A DNA stretch of 17,934 nucleotides from Deltaproteobacteria bacterium. Lineage in GTDB: Bacteria; Chloroflexota; Dehalococcoidia; Dehalococcoidales; BS750m-G39. Shown in pieces: positions 8,260 to 15,820 of the stretch. The notes below the pieces were generated by a model. That model made no database searches. It saw nothing but the letters and a program-made list of their open reading frames with translations, and was not told the DNA's origin. Position numbers and translations under genes: made by a program. The stretch's first letter is position 1; each line of letters starts with the position of its first letter. The stretch is taken from the NCBI GenBank assembly GCA_030606505.1, contig JAUWGI010000005.1, positions 1-17,934 on the forward strand, read 5' to 3'.

Positions 8260-8292
8260 TAAAAGGGGCACAGCCTCTTTAGCTGTGCCCCT
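8260..8292 (-). terminator. Rho-independent terminator of the CocE-type hydrolase gene
   Basis: An 11-bp perfect stem (8264-8274 with 8282-8292) of mainly G-C pairs has a 7-base loop. On the minus strand it is followed by TTTTATT. It lies about 100 bases beyond the hydrolase stop and before the MBL gene. Confidence 0.85.
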
Positions 8293-8389
8293 AAAATTCT
8301 TGCAGTCTTTTGCCAGTTCATTTCTAGCCAGAATATCTTTTCTGCCCTGTCAAAATTGTTATTGGTATTTATCAATGGCCAATACCGGT

Positions 8390-10051
8390 TCAATCAGCTG
8401 GAATGACTGGTACCAGAAGGTGAGAATCGTGCTTGCCACCGCTATAGATTACATGCTTGCCCTTGTTTACGGTCGCCGTATGCCCATCGGTATGCATCTC
8501 GGTAGGGTACCAATAGATATCGCTGCCCTGCACCACGATCCGTAGCGTCTCGCCTGGCTGGAACAGGGTGCTTGAAGGCCAGAGCTCGATCTCTACCGGG
8601 ACGATTTCACCGGCTTTAAGCTTTATTTCTCTGGTGTGCTTATGGACAGGCTGGTAGGGTGTTGATTTCTTCTCATCGAGTTCACGATGGGAAACCCTCA
8701 GCCAGCCCAGAGCCACCGCACCATCATCATGGTTACCGAAGAAGGCGAGGGGGACAAGATTCCCGGAACGGTCAAATTTTTCTATGGCGACAAACAAGTC
8801 CATATCGTCGTTACCGTCTGCCTGTACCCAGAGTTTCAGCTTCATATGCCCGGTTAGCTCGGTCTTTTCGTTAAAGGTGAATTCAAACTTGGCGTTCTGA
8901 GACTTATCGGTTATATCGTCCACGCTGTAGTCAACCTGGGCTTCCGTTTTGAACGGAGACTTGTTCATCTTTCCGTCGCTGGCGTTCAAGAAAAGCTTGG
9001 TATACTTGGTACGTGCTATCGGCCACTCGTTTTCGTTCCTGGACTTGCCGACATAGTATTCCTCTCTGACCTCCAGCCTGACTCTAGGCCAGTCTTTGAC
9101 ATGGTTATCGATGCCCTTCAAGAACCTATTGAAAAACTGTCTCCGTTTCTCCACATTTTCTGGCTTGTAAAAATGCCACCACTTCTTTCTCCCGTGAACT
9201 AAAAGCCACTTGTCCTTGGAGGCGATTTTCTTGAAACCTTCCAGAGTCCCCCGGTTATGCAGGCCGTGATCCGTCCAGCTGGCCACGACAAAGGCCGGCA
9301 CCGTTATCTGGGATAGGTCAGCGTTCTTGCTGGCCCAGTAGTCATCAAACAGCGGGTGCTGCTTGACCATTTCCCAGAAATTTTCTACTCGTGTCTTGGA
9401 GAAGCTCCAGAAGCTGTATACCATGGGATTAAACAACGTCTCCGGTATGCCCCCGTGGTAGGAAAGCTCGCGGTAAAAATCACTCACTCCCTCCCAGGGG
9501 TTTATCGCCGCAAGATGTGGTGGATGGGCCGCCGCCACTTTCCACTGGGTCCAGGCCAGGTAGGAGACACCGGTCATACCAACCTTACCGTTGCTCCAGC
9601 TCTGGGTGCCGGCCCATTCGATCAGGTCATAGCAATCCTCTACTTCCTGCTCACTCATGAGGGTTAGATCACCTTCAGAACTCCAGGAACCACGCTGATC
9701 CGCATTGATAACGGCATAGCCATTCCGGCACCAATAAACAGGATCAGCCGCTTCAAATTTGGTGTACTCATTAAAATCATTGTCATTTAAGCCTGTGTTC
9801 CCCAGCATCCAGTATTTTATGAGACCATGTTTGCCGTAAGGGCCCCAACAAATAATGGGGGGGTATTTCCCTTCTGCCTCCGGGCGAAAGACATCGATGT
9901 AGATCTTTGCCCCATCACGCATCTTCACAGCGACATCGTACTCGATAATCATTCCCTCTGCCTTTTCCGTCCGGGGGTTTAATCCGGGGTATCCAGCTTC
10001 ACTAAGCGGTCTACCTTTACTGAAAATCATTTCAAACTTTTTACCAGCCAT
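8390..10051 (-). CDS. CocE/NonD family serine hydrolase (X-Pro dipeptidyl-peptidase S15-like)
   Basis: 553 residues. An alpha/beta-hydrolase core carries the nucleophile motif GVSYLAWTQW (S163), the acid in SWTDHGLH (D261) and a histidine around KKWWHFY (H293). It is followed by the jelly-roll C-terminal domain typical of X-Pro dipeptidyl peptidase (about 330-550). The family hydrolyses esters (cocaine esterase), glutaryl amides or X-Pro peptides; the substrate here is unknown. No signal peptide is visible, so it is cytoplasmic. An AGGAG site lies 7 bases before ATG. It has its own promoter and terminator, so it is a separate unit although it directly follows the importer genes. It may process what they import, which is inferred from position only. 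Confidence 0.88.
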   Translation of the reverse strand: MAGKKFEMIFSKGRPLSEAGYPGLNPRTEKAEGMIIEYDVAVKMRDGAKIYIDVFRPEAEGKYPPIICWGPYGKHGLIKYWMLGNTGLNDNDFNEYTKFEAADPVYWCRNGYAVINADQRGSWSSEGDLTLMSEQEVEDCYDLIEWAGTQSWSNGKVGMTGVSYLAWTQWKVAAAHPPHLAAINPWEGVSDFYRELSYHGGIPETLFNPMVYSFWSFSKTRVENFWEMVKQHPLFDDYWASKNADLSQITVPAFVVASWTDHGLHNRGTLEGFKKIASKDKWLLVHGRKKWWHFYKPENVEKRRQFFNRFLKGIDNHVKDWPRVRLEVREEYYVGKSRNENEWPIARTKYTKLFLNASDGKMNKSPFKTEAQVDYSVDDITDKSQNAKFEFTFNEKTELTGHMKLKLWVQADGNDDMDLFVAIEKFDRSGNLVPLAFFGNHDDGAVALGWLRVSHRELDEKKSTPYQPVHKHTREIKLKAGEIVPVEIELWPSSTLFQPGETLRIVVQGSDIYWYPTEMHTDGHTATVNKGKHVIYSGGKHDSHLLVPVIPAD

Positions 10052-10108
10052 TACTCGTCTCCTTTCTCTTGTGGGTTTTTGAATCAGGCTGTTTGCGCTT
10101 CGGGACTG

Positions 10109-10138
10109 ATTTTACACCTCGGCCCTGACAAAAGTCAA
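10109..10138 (-). promoter_or_regulatory. Sigma-70-type promoter of the CocE-type hydrolase gene
   Basis: On the minus strand TTGACT (10138-10133) and TAAAAT (10114-10109) are separated by 18 bases. Each matches the consensus at 5 of 6 positions. The predicted transcript starts near 10102, giving a leader of about 50 bases. Confidence 0.75.
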
Positions 10139-10169
10139 TCGTTCTTCCTGGTATGATTTTATTAATAAC

Positions 10170-11123
10170 TCAAGTACTCGCTTGTTGCTCCGCCGTACCT
10201 CTTTTCCGCCACTTTTGTAACAAGCCTATCAGTCCATTGGGCAGGTATAGTATAGCTAGCACCAGCACCGAGCCGAAAATGAGCATATAGTAATAGGCGA
10301 ACCTGGTCATCAGTATTTCGGCCAGGTAGGTAAAAACAGCCGCGCCTATTACCGGACCATAAAGTTGCCCCATACCGCCGAAGATGGCCATCATAACCGG
10401 CATAAAAGAAAGGAGAGGATTAAAAGCAATTCTGGGGTCAATATAGGCCCATCTGGTCGCCATGATGGCCCCGGCGGCCCCCATGAAGAGAGCGCTGATG
10501 GCAAAGGCGACAACCTTTACCAGGGTCACATTAATGCCCCGGTGGGCGGCTGCCTCCTCACTCTGCCCGATACTCTTCAGGGCTAAGCCGAATCTGGAGT
10601 GTCGGATAAAGTAGGCGGTGAGCATTAGTACCACAAAAATGGCCAGCATGATGTAATAGACCTGGTCGTGGTCTACTCTGACCACCCACCGGCCGACCGT
10701 ACCCGTCATATTAGTCTCCCACCAGAGGAGAGAATGCTTGATGAGCTCACTGATGCCAAAGGTGAATATGATGAAGTACATGCCCCTCAGCCTCAGAGTC
10801 AGAAAGCCAATGAAAAGGGCCAGTATAAAGCTAACTAGAGCACCAATACTGATAATGGCCGCCAGGGGTAGTGCTTTTCCCAGTATCGCCATAGTATATA
10901 CGCCGACCCCGAAGAAGGCGGCCGATGCCAGCGAGATGTAGCGGGTGGGGCCGGAGAAGATAGTCCAGCTCACCGTAAGAATGATATACATCAGAATGGC
11001 GGTCAGTAGTATGACAGTATAACCTGGAGCATAGAGGGGTAAAGTAGCCAGCAGGATTAATAAGATGAGAATAATTAACCTCGGTACCCGAAACCTTTTA
11101 AAGATGCCACCGATAATATCCAT
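10170..11123 (-). CDS. livM: Branched-chain amino acid-type ABC transporter permease LivM
   Basis: 317 residues, hydrophobic throughout, with roughly eight to nine membrane segments. The cytoplasmic loop AAHRGINVTLVKVVAF (about 190-205) matches the ATPase-contact loop of HAAT-family permeases, and the C-terminus is short and basic (RKRGTAEQQAST). It pairs with LivH as the second membrane subunit of an importer for branched-chain amino acids or, in many anaerobes, other small carboxylates and amides. It starts 4 bases after the livH stop. LivG and LivF ATPase genes do not follow; the next gene is the hydrolase with its own promoter. Confidence 0.9.
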   Translation of the reverse strand: MDIIGGIFKRFRVPRLIILILLILLATLPLYAPGYTVILLTAILMYIILTVSWTIFSGPTRYISLASAAFFGVGVYTMAILGKALPLAAIISIGALVSFILALFIGFLTLRLRGMYFIIFTFGISELIKHSLLWWETNMTGTVGRWVVRVDHDQVYYIMLAIFVVLMLTAYFIRHSRFGLALKSIGQSEEAAAHRGINVTLVKVVAFAISALFMGAAGAIMATRWAYIDPRIAFNPLLSFMPVMMAIFGGMGQLYGPVIGAAVFTYLAEILMTRFAYYYMLIFGSVLVLAILYLPNGLIGLLQKWRKRGTAEQQAST

Positions 11124-11127
11124 TTCT

Positions 11128-11997
11128 CTACTTCCCCATAATGCCTGTCGGCCTTACCAGCAGCAAGAGTATGAAGATGACATAGTAGGCAACCAGAGAT
11201 AGGCCTGGGTCAAAATGGGTCACTATGCTGCCGATAAGACCCAGTATAAAACCGCCGATTAAACTGCCGGTGATACTGCCCAATCCCCCAAGGACAACCA
11301 CGATGATGGCGATTATGGTATATTCCATACCCATAGTTGGGGTAATCTGGTATATCATGCTGATAAGCGGGCCGGCAAAACCGGCCATCAAGGCACCAAG
11401 GCCAAAACATATAGCTAATACCTGTTTAATGTTTACCCCGCTGAGTGCCGCGGTCGTCGGGTCTTGAGCAGCTGCCCTGATGGCTTTCCCCAGTCGGGTG
11501 CGCGTTAGGAAAATATAGAAGCCCAGGCTTATGACAACGGCGAATAAAAGGACTATTAAACGATTGGTGGTGAATGTGGCTCCAAAGATATTGACCGGAT
11601 AAACTAGATAGGTATACCCCCTGATGTTAGCCTTCCATATTATTAAGGCTAAATTCTGAATGATAAAGAGGACACCAAAAGAGGCTAACAGAGAATTACC
11701 CTCAAAGACGTCTATTGATTCTGACGTGTCTCTAAGGCGTTGAAAGAGAGTCCGGTGGATTAGAAAACCTAGTATGAATAGAAAAGGACCGCAAATGACC
11801 AGAGAAAGCAGAGGGCTAATGCCAAAGAGTACGTAGAGGGAATAGGTGGCGAAAGCACCGATCATAATAAACTCGCCGTGGGAAACGTTCAACACCCGCC
11901 CAACGCCATACTGGAGGCTCAAACCCACGGCGATCAGGGCGTAGATGCCGCCCGTTATTAAACCGCCAATTACTATATCTAGGATTGTTGTGAGCAT
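11128..11997 (-). CDS. livH: Branched-chain amino acid-type ABC transporter permease LivH
   Basis: 289 residues with about eight membrane segments. The N-terminus GGLITGGIYALIAVGLSL and the following NVSHGEF are hallmarks of LivH, and the loop LSGVNIKQVLAICF corresponds to the ATPase-contact region. It is an inner-membrane subunit working with LivM. The start ATG 11997 has a weak GGAAAG site, in contrast to the good site of the upstream binding-protein gene. Together with the stem-loop between them, this implies lower expression of permeases than of binding protein, as is usual for such systems. Confidence 0.92.
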   Translation of the reverse strand: MLTTILDIVIGGLITGGIYALIAVGLSLQYGVGRVLNVSHGEFIMIGAFATYSLYVLFGISPLLSLVICGPFLFILGFLIHRTLFQRLRDTSESIDVFEGNSLLASFGVLFIIQNLALIIWKANIRGYTYLVYPVNIFGATFTTNRLIVLLFAVVISLGFYIFLTRTRLGKAIRAAAQDPTTAALSGVNIKQVLAICFGLGALMAGFAGPLISMIYQITPTMGMEYTIIAIIVVVLGGLGSITGSLIGGFILGLIGSIVTHFDPGLSLVAYYVIFILLLLVRPTGIMGK

Positions 11998-12032
11998 AAC
12001 AACTTTCCGGCTCTAGCAATCAAGGGTGCAAA

Positions 12033-12110
12033 CTATCTAAAAGACACAAATAAATCCTCCGGGGGGGGATAGCAACCCCTAGGGTTGCTATCCCCACACC
12101 CTTTAGATAG
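12033..12110. promoter_or_regulatory. Nested inverted repeat between binding-protein and permease genes
   Basis: The inner stem is 14 perfect base pairs (12065-12078 with 12082-12095), with a CTA loop and GGGGATAGC-rich arms. Outer arms CTATCTAAA (12033-12041) and TTTAGATAG (12102-12110) pair over 9 bases and enclose it. On the transcribed minus strand the inner stem is followed by CCCC and GGAGG rather than U residues, so it is not a classical terminator. It probably stabilises the livK 3' end or partly attenuates read-through into livH. Confidence 0.7.
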
Positions 12111-12156
12111 CCTACTTACTTAACTATTGCTGCTTACCGTGCTTAACCGGCTTCGG

Positions 12157-13428
12157 CTATGGGGTAGGCCACGCCGGCTTGGGGTAGATGATGTCGGCGG
12201 TGGCCAATTCCTTAGCCGCTACGATGTGAAACTCCCCGTTCTGCCACTGGCCAACATGGCCGGGCACCTGCATGTTAAGCTGCTTTTCATAATATACCGG
12301 GCCAATAACGGTGTCAAAGGTAGCGGAGGCTATGTAGTCTCTTACCTTTACCCGGTCAAGAGTTCCTGCCCCCTCAATAGCCTGCTGCAGGACCTGGACT
12401 GCCGAGTAGCAGTAGGCGTTGCCCAACCAGTCAGTGCCTCCAGGGCCTGACCAGGCGGTCATCCTGTCCCAGAACTCCTTGGCTCCGGTATAGGGAGCAG
12501 AGGGGTGCCAGGCACCGGCGCCCATCATACCCTCCACTGTCTCGGCACCAAAGATCTCTCTGTAGGGTGAGAAGGCTATGCCAATAGAGCAGAAGAAGAG
12601 CTTGGGATTAAAGCCAACCTCAATTGACTGGGCGGTGATGAGGAAGTTTTCATCAGGATAGGCGAAGATAAAGGCGGCATCGGGATTGAGTGACTTAAAC
12701 TCTTTCAGCATCGGGGTCAGGTCCTTAACCCCTATTGGGAAGCTCTTGTAGGCGAGCACTTCAACCCCGGCTGCGGCTAACTGAGGCACCACACCCTGGG
12801 CATACTCAATGCCGTGCAGGTCTTGGAGATGGCCGGCCACCATGGTCTCGACTCCCAGGTCCAGGGCCATATCTACCATGGCTTCCGCCTTCTCCTTGGG
12901 CTGGTTCAGGTGGATAAAGAGGTAGGGTATCTCTTCCCACATTTCCCTGAGCTGCAGGGAATCAACCGTGGGCGCGATTACAGGGTACTTATATTCATTT
13001 ACTGTAGGAGCTATGGCAAACCACATAGCCGTACTCCAGGGGCCAAGGATAAAGTCAACCTTGTCCTCCAGAATCAGTTTTTCGGTCAGTTTAACCTGGG
13101 TTCCCACGTCACTGGTATCGTCGTATCGGATTAGCCTCAGGGGCAGTTTTTTGCCATACTCTTCTACGTAGATACCACCCTCGGCATTGACCTCCTCAAT
13201 CCACATGTCATTAGGAGCTACCTGGGTAACTCCTGCGCCTATCGTGTAAGGACCTGATAGAGCAATTGCCTGACCAAGGACTATTTCATCTTTGGCTGGC
13301 GGAGCTGGTGTCGTTGGTGGAGCTGTCGTTGGTGGTGTTGTTTCCTCTGGTGGTGTCGGACAGCCGATAGCCACCAAGCTGAGGGCTAACAACAACGCCA
13401 GTGGGATTAAAAGTAGCTTCTTTTTCAT
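12157..13428 (-). CDS. livK: ABC transporter substrate-binding lipoprotein, LivK/Leu-Ile-Val-binding family
   Basis: 423 residues. A lipoprotein signal (MKKK, then a leucine-rich core, LVAIGC with C23) is followed by a Pro/Thr linker to about residue 45 and a periplasmic-binding-protein type I fold (IVLGQAIALSGPYT at 49-62). The lipobox has alanine at -3, which is less usual. The Pro/Thr linker would hold the domain away from a membrane or cell wall. It captures the ligand for LivHM outside the cell; family members in anaerobes bind branched-chain amino acids, aromatic acids, urea or amides, and the pocket cannot be read here. GGAG lies about 9 bases before ATG, and a strong promoter lies upstream. 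Confidence 0.9.
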   Translation of the reverse strand: MKKKLLLIPLALLLALSLVAIGCPTPPEETTPPTTAPPTTPAPPAKDEIVLGQAIALSGPYTIGAGVTQVAPNDMWIEEVNAEGGIYVEEYGKKLPLRLIRYDDTSDVGTQVKLTEKLILEDKVDFILGPWSTAMWFAIAPTVNEYKYPVIAPTVDSLQLREMWEEIPYLFIHLNQPKEKAEAMVDMALDLGVETMVAGHLQDLHGIEYAQGVVPQLAAAGVEVLAYKSFPIGVKDLTPMLKEFKSLNPDAAFIFAYPDENFLITAQSIEVGFNPKLFFCSIGIAFSPYREIFGAETVEGMMGAGAWHPSAPYTGAKEFWDRMTAWSGPGGTDWLGNAYCYSAVQVLQQAIEGAGTLDRVKVRDYIASATFDTVIGPVYYEKQLNMQVPGHVGQWQNGEFHIVAAKELATADIIYPKPAWPTP

Positions 13429-13544
13429 TATTTCTTCTCCTTTTTAGTCTTGCTGTTACCAAATCTCACCTAACTTATCACCCCCTTAGTGGGAAGACAA
13501 AAATGTCCACCCTTTATCAAATTTGAATACTTTAACTAAGCAAA

Positions 13545-13573
13545 CTTATAGCACCGCAGCCAGGTTTTGTCAA
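13545..13573 (-). promoter_or_regulatory. Strong sigma-70-type promoter for livK-livH-livM
   Basis: On the minus strand TTGACA (13573-13568, 6 of 6) is followed after 17 bases by TATAAG (13550-13545, 5 of 6). The predicted start is near 13538, leaving a leader of about 110 bases. Confidence 0.82.
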
Positions 13574-13758
13574 TGCCTTATTGGTAAAATGTCACCAAAC
13601 CCAACACAGATAGTCTCTACGGTGAGCAGGAGCAGCTTTGGGGGTTTCTGGAGAAGAAAAGACCGGCAAGAAAGCTACCTCCACCACATCTTGTAGACCG
13701 ATTCCCTTCTCGTTGTGTTTCACCTTTCATTGCGGTCGGCCCTGCGCTATTTTTTGCT

Positions 13759-13834
13759 CAGTTAACTGGTCGCCCTTAGCTTCACTCTAGCTTTGAGGTA
13801 TCGACCTAGTCAACTGGTTGCCTAGCTTTGTGGT
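13759..13834 (+). repeat. Short imperfect direct repeats beside the tRNA remnant
   Basis: Two repeat families overlap. AGTTAACTGGTCGCC (from 13760) recurs as AGTCAACTGGTTGCC (from 13808). CTAGCTTTGAGGT (13787-13799) recurs as CTAGCTTTGTGGT (13822-13834), whose end overlaps the tRNA CCA. Such clustered repeats resemble recombinase arm sites, but this is not proven. Confidence 0.5.
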
Positions 13835-13875
13835 GAGCCGTGGAGGACTCAAACCTCCAACCGGCTGATTAAGAG
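13831..13875 (-). other. 3' half of a tRNA-Lys(CTT) gene; candidate attachment-site remnant
   Basis: On the minus strand the sequence runs from an anticodon loop CTCTTAA (anticodon CTT) through TCAGC, the variable loop CGGTT, T-stem GGAGG/CCTCC and acceptor strand ACGGCTC, to discriminator A and encoded CCA. The 5' half is missing: the five bases before the loop do not pair with TCAGC, and no GAGCCGT acceptor partner occurs upstream. The T-loop reads TTTGAGT instead of TTCGAGT, which suggests decay. Anticodon loop to 3' end is the part typically duplicated when an element integrates into a tRNA gene. Confidence 0.8.
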
Positions 13876-13892
13876 TTGATTTTCCCAAATAA

Positions 13893-13911
13893 GCAACAAT
13901 TATCTTGTTGC
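13893..13911. repeat. 7-bp inverted repeat next to the tRNA remnant
   Basis: GCAACAA (13893-13899) and TTGTTGC (13905-13911) flank TTATC. It lies on the side that would belong to an integrated element. It is not followed by a T run on either strand, so a terminator is unlikely; a recombinase or protein site is possible. Confidence 0.45.
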
Positions 13912-14014
13912 GCCATACAAGATAAAAGGTAGAACTTTTTTCAAAAATATTTGGCTTCGTCTAGTATCGTCTCAAGCCCATGCATTCATCTCCAAGAATA
14001 TTCAGCGAGCCCAC

Positions 14015-14047
14015 TGAAAAGAGAAAAGCCCCCGGTTAGGGAGGCTT
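14015..14047 (-). terminator. Rho-independent terminator of the helicase operon
   Basis: AAGCC (14026-14030) pairs with GGCTT (14043-14047), with CC/GG pairs inside, one mismatch and a short loop. On the minus strand it is followed by TTTTCTCTTTT. It lies about 50 bases past the helicase stop. Confidence 0.75.
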
Positions 14048-14095
14048 CATTTGTCACATTAGAAGGATACTACAGCTGGCAAGCAGAGGCATATT

Positions 14096-15310
14096 CTACT
14101 TCATAGCCATTTGTTTACCAATCTCTTGTCTTCGTACGAAACGCCGTCGTGGTTGTTGCGAAAGGCGTAGTTCTTTGTCCGGCGCAGGCTTGGTGTAATC
14201 AAAGCCTTGAAGCGTCATACGTTCCAGCGGCGCGTCAAGAAGCTGTTCAAGAGCCCGTATCTTACCCGCATCAGCATTTGTCACAAATGTTAATGCATCA
14301 CCATTTTTATCGACCCGCCCGGTACGACCGATTCGATGGATGTAGTCATCCGTACTTTCGGGCATATCGTAATTGATGACGTGGGAAATACTCAAAACAT
14401 CGATACCGCGGGCAGCAATATCTGTCGCCACCAGAATCTTAATCCTGCCGTTACGGAAGCCTGTAAGCGCAGCCTGTCTCTGGTTCTGGGACAGGTTCCC
14501 CTGCAATGAAGTCACCCGATAGCCGGCTCTTACCAGTTGCTGCGCCACGCGTTCGGCGCGGTGTTTGGTGCGGGTGAAGACAAGCACCGAATCCGTTTTG
14601 GTTTTATTTAGAATTTCCTTCAGCAAAGTTGTTTTGAGGTGTTGTTGTATAGGGTACAGAACATGTGACACCGTTTTTGCCGGTAAGGTGCGGCCGATCT
14701 GCACGGTGACCGGGTCATGTAGGATTTCACGCGCCAGGCGCCGGATATTGTCTGGCATGGTCGCTGAAAAGAGCAAAGTCTGTCGCTTGTGCAGAATGCA
14801 CTGCAGAATATTCCGAATATCGGGTAGAAAGCCCATATCAAACATCCGGTCCGCCTCGTCGATTACGAGAACTTCCAGATGGGATAAATCAACTGTACCC
14901 TTCCAAAGGTGATCGAGCAGGCGGCCCGGACAGGCAGCAATTATTTCAACCCCTTTAATTAGTTGTCGGGTTTGCTGCTCCATACTCACCCCGCCGTAAA
15001 TGGCAATACTCTGTAGTCCGGTTTGTCCCCCCAAATCATTTATGGTCTCACATGTTTGCTCGGCCAGCTCACGTGTGGGCGAGATTATTAAAGCTCGGAT
15101 ATGACCCCGTGGTCTCTGCAGTAGACGCTGCAGAATTGGCAGCACAAAAGCGGCAGTCTTGCCAGTTCCGGTCTGGGCCAGACCAATGAGATCACGGCCC
15201 TGCATAATTGGTGGGATGGATTTAAGCTGGATTGGTGTGGGTGTAATGTAACCGAGCGCCCGTACACCGGCCATGATGCTCGGATGAAAATTGAAGGTTT
15301 CGAAATTCAT
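14096..15310 (-). CDS. DEAD-box ATP-dependent RNA helicase, RhlE-like
   Basis: 404 residues with all helicase motifs in order: Q motif TPTPIQ (23-28), Walker A AQTGTGKT (45-52), PTREL (78-82), DEAD (151-154), SAT (182-184), TDIAARGID (296-304) and HRIGRTGR (325-332). It unwinds RNA duplexes using ATP in the cytoplasm. Motif Ib reads CPGR instead of TPGR, a mild variation. The tail (about 375-404) is basic (RRRFVRRQ), as in RhlE/CsdA relatives, and probably binds RNA. The start has AAGGAG 7 bases upstream. It follows an RRM gene by 54 bases with no visible promoter between, so it is probably the last gene of the RNA-binding operon. A cold-shock or ribosome-assembly role is inferred. Confidence 0.93.
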   Translation of the reverse strand: MNFETFNFHPSIMAGVRALGYITPTPIQLKSIPPIMQGRDLIGLAQTGTGKTAAFVLPILQRLLQRPRGHIRALIISPTRELAEQTCETINDLGGQTGLQSIAIYGGVSMEQQTRQLIKGVEIIAACPGRLLDHLWKGTVDLSHLEVLVIDEADRMFDMGFLPDIRNILQCILHKRQTLLFSATMPDNIRRLAREILHDPVTVQIGRTLPAKTVSHVLYPIQQHLKTTLLKEILNKTKTDSVLVFTRTKHRAERVAQQLVRAGYRVTSLQGNLSQNQRQAALTGFRNGRIKILVATDIAARGIDVLSISHVINYDMPESTDDYIHRIGRTGRVDKNGDALTFVTNADAGKIRALEQLLDAPLERMTLQGFDYTKPAPDKELRLSQQPRRRFVRRQEIGKQMAMK

Positions 15311-15364
15311 TAAAACTCCTTACTAGAATTTAGAGTTACCTATGTCTAAAACATGGCAGGCAAC

Positions 15365-15700
15365 TCAACTGATTTTGTATCTTCTTTGTCTTACTCTGCT
15401 GCTGGACCAGCCCCTTCTCTTGGCAATATAAGAGCCGTTGCCTTTTTTGTCAGAAAGAGGGAGGGCCTCAACAACACTAATAGTCATATGCCCCAGTGTT
15501 TTGTCATTGAGGGCAGTAATTGCGGCTTTACCTTCAGACTGTGATGGCATTTGAACAAAGCCATATCCGCGCTGTTGGCCACTACCAATATACTTGTCGT
15601 TCATGATGATTGTAGATAACACTTCTCCGAAAGCCATAAATTCTTGTCGCAGTTCATCCTCAGTCACCTCAAGCGGTAAGTTACCCACATATATATTCAT
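15365..15700 (-). CDS. Small RRM-domain RNA-binding protein (divergent copy)
   Basis: 111 residues. A single RRM has RNP2 IYVGNL (3-8) and RNP1 RGYGFVQM (44-51), followed by a basic tail (AKRRGW, RQRRY). I chose ATG 15700 because it gives the family N-terminus MNIYVGNLP and has GGGGG 5 bases upstream; the longer frame from 15802 has no ribosome site. It binds single-stranded RNA and resembles bacterial Rbp proteins, which are often cold-induced. It is a diverged paralogue of the next upstream gene and exactly as long, but it has lost the glycine-rich tail. Its position just before the helicase suggests joint expression. Confidence 0.9.
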   Translation of the reverse strand: MNIYVGNLPLEVTEDELRQEFMAFGEVLSTIIMNDKYIGSGQQRGYGFVQMPSQSEGKAAITALNDKTLGHMTISVVEALPLSDKKGNGSYIAKRRGWSSSRVRQRRYKIS

Positions 15701-15820
15701 GTTACCCCCTTTTATGAAATGGGTTTCCCTACGCCGATTTGTCACGAGTGTGTCAGCAACAGTTTCTGGATTCATGTAAATACCAGCGCGACTTTTAATC
15801 ATAGACAGTGACCAGATAAT

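Larger units (their letters stand above)
13574..14095. other. Gene-free boundary region (522 bases)
   Basis: No convincing gene. It holds, left to right: unassigned sequence (13574-13758), short direct repeats, a tRNA-Lys 3' remnant, a 7-bp inverted repeat, AT-rich sequence (13920-13970) and the helicase terminator. A rightward frame from about 13590 to 13776 stays open but has no convincing start or ribosome site and matches nothing I recognise. The livK promoter side and the helicase side point away from each other only by transcript end, so this is a natural junction. Confidence 0.6.

Noticed and set aside
12065..12095. Strong stem considered as a rho-independent terminator of livK
   Set aside because: The transcript continues with C and G residues instead of a U tract, so an intrinsic terminator is not supported; it is kept as a regulatory or stabilising stem.
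13590..13776. Open frame of about 60 codons on the plus strand in the boundary region
   Set aside because: It has no convincing start codon or ribosome site and no recognisable motif, and it ends within the repeats. It could be a gene remnant, but nothing supports it.
15701..15802. 34-residue N-terminal extension of the RRM protein from an ATG at 15802
   Set aside because: There is no ribosome site at 15802, whereas GGGGG precedes ATG 15700, which gives the family N-terminus and the same length as the paralogue.
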